From NCBI GenBank assembly GCA_023268355.1, contig JALNJK010000004.1, forward strand, positions 1-64,000: a DNA stretch of 64,000 nt, read 5' to 3'. Both the position numbers and the translations under genes were made by a program. Source of the stretch: Candidatus Terraquivivens tengchongensis. GTDB taxonomy: Archaea > Thermoproteota > Nitrososphaeria_A > Caldarchaeales > Wolframiiraptoraceae. Positions 58,400 to 64,000 of this stretch are shown piece by piece (within the stretch, counting starts at the first letter, position 1; each line of letters opens with the position of its first letter). The notes beneath the pieces are model-generated. The model worked only from the letters and a program-made list of their open reading frames with translations. It searched no databases and was not told where the DNA came from.

Positions 58400-58460
58400 T
58401 AGGAATAGTTGAAATATTACAGCGTTTTAAATTTTTAGCTTATAAAATCTACCATGATTA

Positions 58461-58484
58461 TACATGTACAAATGTGTACATGTA
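58461..58484. promoter_or_regulatory. Paired TGTACA boxes, candidate tryptophan operator (TRP box-like)
   Basis: TACATGTACA-AATG-TGTACATGTA is a perfect inverted repeat with 10-bp arms. It contains TGTACA at 58465-58470 and 58475-58480, one helical turn apart. TGTACA is the TRP-box core bound by TrpY in Methanothermobacter, including upstream of trpB2. It lies between the aminotransferase and trpB2 genes, about 65-80 bp before the former and about 180 bp before the latter. Confidence 0.65.
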
Positions 58485-58658
58485 AACGTTCTAATGAGTT
58501 AAGTAAAGGTTCTATACATTTTAAGCAGTATGTTTTCCGAACATCGTGCTTCATCAAGATTTTCTTAATGCATGTTGGATGCACATTTTTGTTCATTACT
58601 ACGAATGCATTCATTTTTACACACAACGTTTATTATCGGTCAAAATTCGAAAAATGCT
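58485..58658 (+). promoter_or_regulatory. Long upstream region of trpB2 with small hairpin and palindrome
   Basis: Contains TGCAT-GTTGG-ATGCA (58569-58583) followed by CATTTTTG, and the palindrome GAATGCATTC (58603-58612) followed by ATTTTT. A weak TATA (TTTATTA, about 58629-58635) lies about 26 nt before the trpB2 ATG. The two repeats share ATGCA...ATTTTT, which may be a binding site or termination signal; no coding region is convincing. Confidence 0.35.
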
Positions 58659-60059
58659 ATGCAACGTAAGGTAGTCCTTAGTGATTATGAAATACCGAAA
58701 GAGTGGTATAACATACTACCGGACCTACCGAAACCCCTCCCTCCGCCAATAGATCCCGAGACAAGAGCCCCAGTCTCACCGGCAAAGCTTGAAAGGATAT
58801 TTGCAAAAGAGTTGCTTAAGCAAGAGATGAGTATGGATAGGTGGATTCCAATACCCGAGGAGGTAAGAGAGGTCTATGCTCTATGGAGGCCAACACCATT
58901 ATACAGAGCGATAGGGCTTGAGAGGTACCTGAAGACGCCAGCTAAGATTTACTACAAGTTCGAAGGTGTGAGTCCGCCTGGTTCTCATAAACCCAACACA
59001 GCCGTTGCACAAGCTTATTATAACATGAAGGAGGGACAGGAAAGGCTGACCACGGAGACTGGTGCTGGCCAGTGGGGTTCCGCCCTTGCCTTCGGTTGTA
59101 TGCTATTCAACTTAAAGTGTACGGTTTACATGGTAAGAGCAAGCTATGACCAGAAACCTTACAGAAAGATAATGATGCAAGTGTGGGGAGCGGAGGTATT
59201 GCCAAGTCCTAGCGATAGGACGAACTTTGGCCGGAGCATATTGAAGAGCGACCCGCAAAATCCAGGAAGTTTAGGCATAGCGATAAGTGAGGCCATCGAA
59301 GATGCTTTAATGCATGAAGGCACAAAGTACACGTTGGGTAGCGTGCTCAACCACGTTTTAATGCATCAGACGGTCCAAGGTCTTGAGGCGAAGAAACAAC
59401 TAGAAGCACTGGACGAGTACCCTGACGTGGTGGCCGGTTGTGTCGGAGGTGGAAGCAGCTTCTCGGGTCTATTTTGGCCATTCTACTATGATAAGGTAAC
59501 GAAGAAGGCTGAGAAGGACATAGAGTTTATCGCAACAGAACCCACGGCTTGCCCCACCCTAACCAAAGGTATATACACTTATGATCACGGCGACACGGCG
59601 AAATTAACACCACTCCTAGCTATGTACACGGTTGGCTCAGATTTCATCCCGCCGCCTATACATGCTGGAGGGCTAAGGTATCATGGTGATGCGCCGACGC
59701 TCTGTTTGCTCGCGAAGGAGGGGCATATTAAAGCGGTAGCTTATGACCAAGTATCGGTCTTCGAGGCTGCAACTACGTTCGCTAGGACAGAAGGTATCGT
59801 ACCCGCACCGGAACCATCACACACCATAAGGTACGTAATAGATGAAGCTTTAAGGTGTAAGAGGACGGGTGAGAAGAAAACGATACTCTTCAACCTTTGC
59901 GGTCACGGACACTTTGACATGCATGCTTACGATGAGTTCTTCGCAGGAAAGTTGCCTAAATATGAATATCCCGAAAACGCTATAAAGAATTCTATAGAAA
60001 AGTTAAAGAGACTCTATCCATGGATTGAAGAGTTGCCATACTTGAGGCGGTCTGTTTAA
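58659..60059 (+). CDS. trpB2: Tryptophan synthase beta chain, TrpB2 type
   Basis: A 466-aa PLP enzyme that makes tryptophan from indole plus a serine derivative. '[20 protein letters not shown]' carries the PLP lysine in the TrpB2 context, '[20 protein letters not shown]' and '[19 protein letters not shown]' follow, and '[20 protein letters not shown]' is characteristic of TrpB2 rather than TrpB1. Archaeal TrpB2 enzymes are reported to prefer O-phosphoserine. I chose ATG 58659 ('[18 protein letters not shown]'), since the longer frame from 58572 adds residues with no family match. Its TAA stop overlaps the serA start as TAATG. There is no trpA here. Confidence 0.95.
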   Translation: MQRKVVLSDYEIPKEWYNILPDLPKPLPPPIDPETRAPVSPAKLERIFAKELLKQEMSMDRWIPIPEEVREVYALWRPTPLYRAIGLERYLKTPAKIYYKFEGVSPPGSHKPNTAVAQAYYNMKEGQERLTTETGAGQWGSALAFGCMLFNLKCTVYMVRASYDQKPYRKIMMQVWGAEVLPSPSDRTNFGRSILKSDPQNPGSLGIAISEAIEDALMHEGTKYTLGSVLNHVLMHQTVQGLEAKKQLEALDEYPDVVAGCVGGGSSFSGLFWPFYYDKVTKKAEKDIEFIATEPTACPTLTKGIYTYDHGDTAKLTPLLAMYTVGSDFIPPPIHAGGLRYHGDAPTLCLLAKEGHIKAVAYDQVSVFEAATTFARTEGIVPAPEPSHTIRYVIDEALRCKRTGEKKTILFNLCGHGHFDMHAYDEFFAGKLPKYEYPENAIKNSIEKLKRLYPWIEELPYLRRSV

Positions 60060-61000
60060 TGGATAGCCCTCCGAAGGTCTTGGTCTGCGACAAGGTTCAC
60101 GAGACTGGAATAAGAAAACTAAAGGATGCAGGTTTCGAGGTCCTCGTTGCTGAGGGAACCTCCTACGAGGAACTGTTGAAGGTTATCTCTGAATATGATG
60201 TAATTGTTGTCAGGAGTAGGACGAAAGTAAGCAGAGACGTTATAGAGGCGGCAAAGAAGCTGAAGGTGATTGCAAGGGTTGGAGCTGGTACGGATAACAT
60301 AGACTTAGATGCGGCTCATGAACGGGGAATAAAGGTTGTCTGTGCTGGTGATGCGGTTGCAAATGCAACAGCCGAGCTAACTGTGGGTCTTATGCTGGCC
60401 CTGTCGCGAAACATATGCCTGCTAAATGATGAAATGAAAAAGGGTGGTTGGCCAAAAGGAAAATGTGAAGGTGTGGAGTTAATGGGTAAGACCGTTGGCA
60501 TAATCGGCGCGGGTAGGGTAGGCAGGAGGGTCGCAGAGCTAACGAAGGCATTCGGCATGGAAGTGCTACTAAACGACGTGATTCCGATACCTGATGAATT
60601 TTTGAGGAAAGTATCAGGAAGGGTCCTTCCACTCATAGAACTTTTGAAGGCATCAGACTACATAACGCTCCACGTTTCCTTAACGTCATCAACGAGGAAG
60701 TTACTCAACAAAGACAACATGCAGTTTATAAAACGAGGAGCATTCTTAATTAATACATCGAGAGGTGCCGTAATAGATGAGGACGCTCTGTACGAGGCCT
60801 TAGTAACCGGAAGATTAAGAGGCGCCGCTTTGGACGTATATAGCGTGGAGCCACCCGTCAACAAGAAGCTGCTTGAGCTTCCAAATGTTATATGTACGCC
60901 TCACATAGGTGCCCAGACACTAGAGGCTCAGGAAAGGGCCTCTGTTGAAGTCGCATCAAAGATAATAGAGCTTTTTTCATACGTAACCACCCGATCATAG
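60059..61000 (+). CDS. serA: D-3-phosphoglycerate dehydrogenase-like (SerA) hydroxyacid dehydrogenase, short form
   Basis: A 313-aa D-isomer-specific 2-hydroxyacid dehydrogenase. 'VVRSRTKVS' and 'VIARVGAGTDNIDLDAA' hold the substrate arginine, 'TVGIIGAGRVGRRVAELTKA' the NAD loop (G-x-G-x-x-G), 'INTSRGAVIDEDALYEAL' the family motif, 'LDVYSVEPPV' the catalytic glutamate and 'CTPHIGAQT' the histidine. It lacks the C-terminal ACT domain of full-length SerA, so no serine feedback is expected. TAATG coupling to trpB2, and a divergent aminotransferase, favour phosphoglycerate as substrate over other hydroxyacids. Confidence 0.9.
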   Translation: MDSPPKVLVCDKVHETGIRKLKDAGFEVLVAEGTSYEELLKVISEYDVIVVRSRTKVSRDVIEAAKKLKVIARVGAGTDNIDLDAAHERGIKVVCAGDAVANATAELTVGLMLALSRNICLLNDEMKKGGWPKGKCEGVELMGKTVGIIGAGRVGRRVAELTKAFGMEVLLNDVIPIPDEFLRKVSGRVLPLIELLKASDYITLHVSLTSSTRKLLNKDNMQFIKRGAFLINTSRGAVIDEDALYEALVTGRLRGAALDVYSVEPPVNKKLLELPNVICTPHIGAQTLEAQERASVEVASKIIELFSYVTTRS

Positions 61001-61048
61001 GCTGGCTAATTTTTATTACACCCTTAAAGAGAATAGAATATCTGAACC

Positions 61049-61768
61049 TTGAGAAGAGATTATACAAGAAACCCCCTATGGAGAATTCTCGTAGATGTCG
61101 TTAAGAGCACGAGTCTCTATCCCGTTCATAAGTCATATGTTAGAGACAAAATAATCATGAATGAGCCATCTATAAGTGCGGAGGAGTTGAGCGTGAGGTT
61201 AGGTATGCCGTTGGGTGAGGCGATGGTTATCTTGGATGAGCTGAGGATGTACGCGGTAGACTTTGAGGAGGAACTCAAGAATCCTTTACCGGTTGAGCGA
61301 AAGTATAACCGCGTATGCTTAGGAGGCACTTTTGACACGATTCATTACGGGCACCTTGCGTTACTCCTGACAGCTTTCAGAAATGGTAAGAAAGTGACGA
61401 TAGGTGTTACTAGCGATGAACTTGCCAAAAAATTGAAAAAGGCTCACGAGGTAAAGCCTTATAGTGAACGCGTAAGCAACCTGAAGAGCGTTTTAGAGAA
61501 ATATGGCTGGATCGATGATGCAATGATAGTTAAACTCGACGACCCTTATGGCCCCTCAGTAACCGACGCTCTTCTGGAAGCAATAGCAGTCAGTCCATTT
61601 ACGGTATTTAGAGTTTCAGAAATAAACACCATAAGGGCTGAGAGTTTGATGAAACCTTTAGACGTGATAGAGTGTCCGTTAATACTTGCGGAGGACGGAA
61701 AACCAATATCATCCTCAAGGATAATCAAGGGTGAGGTAACGCCCGAAGGAAGACTCGTCCGCTCTTAA
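61049..61768 (+). CDS. coaD: Phosphopantetheine adenylyltransferase (archaeal CoaD) with N-terminal HTH-like extension
   Basis: A 239-aa nucleotidyltransferase of CoA synthesis. The catalytic domain starts at about residue 87: 'CLGGTFDTIHYGHLALLLTA' (H-x-G-H), 'VTSDELAKKLKKAHEVKPYS' and 'ISSSRIIKGEVTPEGR', the ISSSR-type motif. Archaeal PPATs are usually only about 150-160 aa; here about 85 extra residues at the N-terminus ('IIMNEPSISAEELSVRLGMP', then 'GEAMVILDELRMYAVDF') look like a winged helix-turn-helix. So this may be an enzyme fused to a DNA-binding domain, or one with a regulatory arm. Start TTG at 61049. Confidence 0.85.
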   Translation: MRRDYTRNPLWRILVDVVKSTSLYPVHKSYVRDKIIMNEPSISAEELSVRLGMPLGEAMVILDELRMYAVDFEEELKNPLPVERKYNRVCLGGTFDTIHYGHLALLLTAFRNGKKVTIGVTSDELAKKLKKAHEVKPYSERVSNLKSVLEKYGWIDDAMIVKLDDPYGPSVTDALLEAIAVSPFTVFRVSEINTIRAESLMKPLDVIECPLILAEDGKPISSSRIIKGEVTPEGRLVRS

Positions 61769-61986
61769 CCCTTTCTGAGGGACCTTGGCATGGGCGTAGT
61801 GTACATTACATATCCAGCCCATCCTACAACGAAGAAGAAGAATAAGACGATAATCAGTATCGGAACCTTCACAGCAAGCTCAGGATCAAGACCTTTTATA
61901 AATCCGAAGAACCACGTTGCATAAAACGTAGCCAAGATTATGGAGAGCAGCATCAGAAAGAGGCCGAAGACTTTACCTAGCTTCAT
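61765..61986 (-). CDS. Small two-pass membrane protein (W-x-G-Y / T-T-P motif)
   Basis: A 73-aa protein with two hydrophobic segments (about 8-27 and 42-62) and a basic end 'PRSLRKG'. It shares the ending 'GWAGYVMYTTPMP' with the 84-aa protein at 25990-26244. It follows nuoK on the same strand after 60 nt, but a - strand TATA (GAATATATTTAA, about 62033-62022) suggests its own promoter. Its last 4 nt overlap the coaD stop region. Function unknown. Confidence 0.65.
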   Translation of the reverse strand: MKLGKVFGLFLMLLSIILATFYATWFFGFIKGLDPELAVKVPILIIVLFFFFVVGWAGYVMYTTPMPRSLRKG

Positions 61987-62046
61987 AGGATTTCAAACAG
62001 AATAGCGCAAGGTACCTGGAATTAAATATATTCTCCAACAATTAGA

Positions 62047-62364
62047 CTACCTTCTCAATTTTCTCAGGAGTGTTATATCCAGCGTTTTGTACGTCCTGTA
62101 CACATGGACGCTAAGCAGGAGAGCTAACGCTATAACTGCCGCTCCAACGGCCATAGATATGAGGACGATGCTCTGAGCGAATGGGTCTATCATGCCTCCA
62201 GGAAAGTTGGTAGATAATGCTATAAAGTTTAGATGAGCCGCATTTATCATTATCTCGATGCCTATTATCATCTTTATGATGCTCCTCTTAGTCGCTAGGG
62301 CATAGATACCAATTATGAAGAGTAAAACGGCGGCGAGAACATAATATAGAATGAAAAGCGACAT
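62047..62364 (-). CDS. nuoK: NADH-quinone oxidoreductase subunit K-like (NuoK/FpoK)
   Basis: A 105-aa three-helix membrane protein. 'ALATKRSIIKMIIGIEIMIN' 'AAHLNFIALS' is the NuoK signature with the conserved glutamate in the second helix (E of 'GIEIMINA'), and 'FVLISMAVGAAVIALALLLS'-like third helix has the usual small-residue pattern. In complex I, Fpo and Mrp it forms part of the proton path. It lies 3 nt after the second nuoJ half. Partner genes nuoL, M, N are not downstream. Confidence 0.93.
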   Translation of the reverse strand: MSLFILYYVLAAVLLFIIGIYALATKRSIIKMIIGIEIMINAAHLNFIALSTNFPGGMIDPFAQSIVLISMAVGAAVIALALLLSVHVYRTYKTLDITLLRKLRR

Positions 62365-62367
62365 TAA

Positions 62368-62625
62368 TTATTCCCTCCTTAATAGGACCACGAGTGCCAT
62401 AACAAATGCCAACAAAGCTATAACTAGTGCGACTACGGCTGGGAATAAATCTTCCCATATATAAATACTTATGACTTTACCAGACTCTAAAGCGCTGGGT
62501 GCTATAAGCCTGCTCGTTGCATCGTTCCACTGCTTGTATACAGGTGGACTCGTCGCAAAGCTGTAGAGGATGACTATTGCCAACACAAGTGTTGATACCG
62601 AACCTAGAAGTTCCATGTACTTCAT
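62368..62625 (-). CDS. nuoJ: C-terminal half of NuoJ as a separate subunit
   Basis: An 85-aa protein with two hydrophobic helices ('LGSVSTLVLAIVILYSF' and 'VALVIALLAFVMALVVLL'). The spacing, with a hydrophilic loop 'TSRLIAPSALESGKVIS' in between, fits the last two helices of NuoJ. Its ATG overlaps the stop of the upstream 81-aa gene (ATGA), so the split appears genuine. Together the two encode about 166 aa, the usual full NuoJ length. Confidence 0.8.
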   Translation of the reverse strand: MKYMELLGSVSTLVLAIVILYSFATSPPVYKQWNDATSRLIAPSALESGKVISIYIWEDLFPAVVALVIALLAFVMALVVLLRRE

Positions 62626-62867
62626 TTCTCTTTACCCACCGTCAGAGAAACTATGATTAACATTAGGGCGATTAAGCCGCCTGCATAAATGAGTAGTTGT
62701 GCTATACCAGCATAGTACGCCGCCATCAGTATGAACAGAACGCCTATGCTCGCTGTCATACCAAAAAGCCCGAATATGGACCTGTATAGGCTATTTGCTT
62801 CAACAGCTAGAATTGAGAACACTACTGAGAGCGAAAGTAGTAGCAACGAAACAGCCTCGTATATCAT
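62622..62867 (-). CDS. nuoJ: N-terminal half of NuoJ as a separate subunit
   Basis: An 81-aa protein with three hydrophobic helices. 'VEANSLYRSIFGLFGMTASI' and 'GVLFILMAAYYAGIAQLLIY' 'AGGLIALMLIIVSL' match the first three helices of NuoJ, including the conserved 'A-x-Y-x-A-x-x-Q-x-x-[VI]-Y-x-G-x-x-x-V/L' pattern. It is the first gene of a nuoJ-N/nuoJ-C/nuoK trio; upstream is a divergent protease gene rather than nuoH/I, so the rest of the complex must be elsewhere. Confidence 0.85.
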   Translation of the reverse strand: MIYEAVSLLLLSLSVVFSILAVEANSLYRSIFGLFGMTASIGVLFILMAAYYAGIAQLLIYAGGLIALMLIIVSLTVGKEK

Positions 62868-62948
62868 TAGACCACCTTCAAATCACACTATCATATAGAT
62901 AATAAATGTTATTCTATATTAAGCAATACTAAAGCTTATTTTTTGGTC

Positions 62949-64000
62949 ATGTTGTTTTGCTACTTGTTGTCCGAAGTTAGCGCTAAAAAAAGAAAGGTAA
63001 TGCGATTCATCATGTTGACTTTTGCTCTAACTTACAGCTTAAATTTAGGCATGGCTTTAGCATTCGATTTTAAACTAGCTCCTGAAGCTAGGACGTCTAT
63101 GATGACTATGATGCTCGTGCCAGCCTTTTCAGCGATCACTCTTAAGATGTTCTTCGAAAAAGACAGCGACATATACTTTAAGACTTTCCGAGAAAAAACT
63201 AGGCTGTTCTTTTACTTCTTCCTTTTCTATTTCGTCGTCTTTCTAATACTTTCCATAGCGTCTTGGATTTCACCCCACTACGCTGAGCTGGCGGACACGT
63301 TAACGTTCGCTATGACGAGCCTGGGTCTATTATTTCTAGTGGCCCTTAGGTTTATGATGGGCGGCGATGCTTTCCGTAAGGCAGGACTATCCTTCGGAAG
63401 TCCTAAGTATTATCTCATGTTCGGCTCGCTTCTAGTATTGCTTTATGGTGGTATGGCATGGCTAAACTGTAACTTCGGCTTAGGTACGCCCATCAAGCTA
63501 GAGGAGTTATTAGCTCCTCAGGGTGCTGAGGCGTCTGAGATAATGGGCGCTCTTATTTTAATGGGAGTTCAGTTGATAGTCATATCGCCCTTTATCACTT
63601 TGCTAGTAACGTTTGGCGAGGAGTATGGCTGGAGAGGTTATCTCCAAACGGAGTTGACGGGTATTTTAGGTAAAGTGAAGGCGGTCCTTCTCGTCGGTCT
63701 GATATGGGGTATCTGGCATGCACCCGTGATAGCCATGGGTCACAACTATCCGGGCTACCCTGTCGAAGGCATATTTTTGATGACCGCATACACAGTGACG
63801 TTGTCTGTGCTCTTCGGTTTAGCCTTCCTCAAATCAGGTAGTGTCTGGCTAGCCTCGTATATGCATGGCGTGAACAATCAGTCCGCATCGTTTTTCTATG
63901 CCCTCTACTGTATGCCTGCGCATCCTATACTCTCCTTTGGCATAGGCTTGTATGGCGTAGCAATATTCGCCATAGTGGCCGTACTTCTACTAAGGAGCAG
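62949..64000 (+). CDS. CPBP (CAAX protease/bacteriocin-processing) family membrane protease, truncated by window end
   Basis: An open frame of at least 350 residues that runs off the window, so the C-terminus is missing. About eight hydrophobic segments are visible. The three CPBP motifs are present: 'FGEEYGWRGYL' (EExxxR), 'WGIWHAPV' (FxxxH-type) and 'YMHGVNNQ' (HxxxN). These are intramembrane metalloproteases, in eukaryotes processing CAAX proteins; prokaryotic roles vary. ATG 62949 is about 27 nt after TATATT (62916-62921), suggesting a leaderless transcript; ATG 63000 is an alternative. Divergent from the nuoJ-K trio. Confidence 0.85.
   Translation, partial: MLFCYLLSEVSAKKRKVMRFIMLTFALTYSLNLGMALAFDFKLAPEARTSMMTMMLVPAFSAITLKMFFEKDSDIYFKTFREKTRLFFYFFLFYFVVFLILSIASWISPHYAELADTLTFAMTSLGLLFLVALRFMMGGDAFRKAGLSFGSPKYYLMFGSLLVLLYGGMAWLNCNFGLGTPIKLEELLAPQGAEASEIMGALILMGVQLIVISPFITLLVTFGEEYGWRGYLQTELTGILGKVKAVLLVGLIWGIWHAPVIAMGHNYPGYPVEGIFLMTAYTVTLSVLFGLAFLKSGSVWLASYMHGVNNQSASFFYALYCMPAHPILSFGIGLYGVAIFAIVAVLLLRS

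Noticed and set aside
58454-58669. Small + strand open frame covering the TGTACA boxes
   Set aside because: Its translation is Cys/Phe-rich without family match, lacks a ribosome binding site and runs over the trpB2 start.
62622-62625. Frameshift error splitting nuoJ
   Set aside because: The two halves overlap as ATGA, the same coupling used by mre11/rad50, herA/mre11 and the nitroreductase/cofD pair, so a natural split is more likely.
1-64000. CRISPR arrays, tRNA or rRNA genes, insertion sequences
   Set aside because: I looked in the spacers of both strands and saw no regularly spaced repeats, no tRNA-like T-arm with acceptor pairing and no transposase.

Overview
The window is a gene-dense piece of an archaeal chromosome, probably a thermophile of the Thermoproteota (TACK) side; I cannot name the lineage. 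The archaeal evidence is direct: TFB, aIF1, archaeal MetK, Lsm, Elp3, TiaS, Nob1, Rio2, archaemetzincin, the NurA-HerA-Mre11-Rad50 set, an archaeal phosphopantetheine adenylyltransferase, F420 genes, and TATA boxes about 25-30 nt before many starts. Reverse gyrase points to growth at high temperature. Inside operons, ribosome binding sites match GGAGGTGAT well. By eye G+C is in the mid 40s. I found no rRNA, tRNA, CRISPR array or insertion sequence.

Layout. 1-5.3 kb: end of a PBP-like protein, then a divergent branched-chain amino-acid ABC transporter (livHM / livKGF). 5.3-11 kb: nurA-herA-mre11-rad50 operon with overlapping genes. 11-18.1 kb: PRTase regulator, TiaS, NAD kinase, Nob1, an isocitrate/isopropylmalate-type dehydrogenase, an AK6/Fap7-like kinase, archaemetzincin and a sugar nucleotidyltransferase. 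18.1-19.4 kb: a small orphan island with inverted repeats, an unrecognised 144-aa protein and a 71-aa basic membrane protein. 19.4-22.6 kb: a three-gene SMC-like ATPase / kleisin-like / Nse3(MAGE)-like operon, the most interesting part of the window. 22.6-31.5 kb: Nudix, Lhr helicase, UPF0282, membrane zinc-ribbon protein, glycerate kinase, anchored beta-propeller, CofC. 31.6-41.1 kb: reverse gyrase, alcohol dehydrogenase, CofD plus FbiB-like nitroreductase, LarA-like protein, M50 protease, acetyltransferase, nucleotidyltransferase. 41.2-57.2 kb: translation and information genes (CysS, TFB, aIF1, Elp3, MetK, Lsm, Rio2, IleS) mixed with Mer-like, PMT-like, SfsA and TatC genes. 57.3-61 kb: class V aminotransferase, two TGTACA boxes, TrpB2 and SerA, which together look like a phosphoserine-to-tryptophan module. 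61-64 kb: HTH-PPAT fusion, small membrane protein, a split nuoJ plus nuoK, and a CPBP protease running off the end.

How they fit. Nob1, the AK6/Fap7-like kinase and Rio2 all belong to small-subunit ribosome maturation. CofC, CofD, the FbiB-like nitroreductase and the Mer-like reductase point to F420 synthesis and use. Two genes (nucleotidyltransferase ending at 40407, tatC) appear to start at CTG, each behind a good ribosome binding site. The SMC-like ATPase carries Smc5-like and Smc6-like head signatures and sits with kleisin and MAGE-like partners, suggesting a minimal archaeal relative of the eukaryotic Smc5/6 complex.
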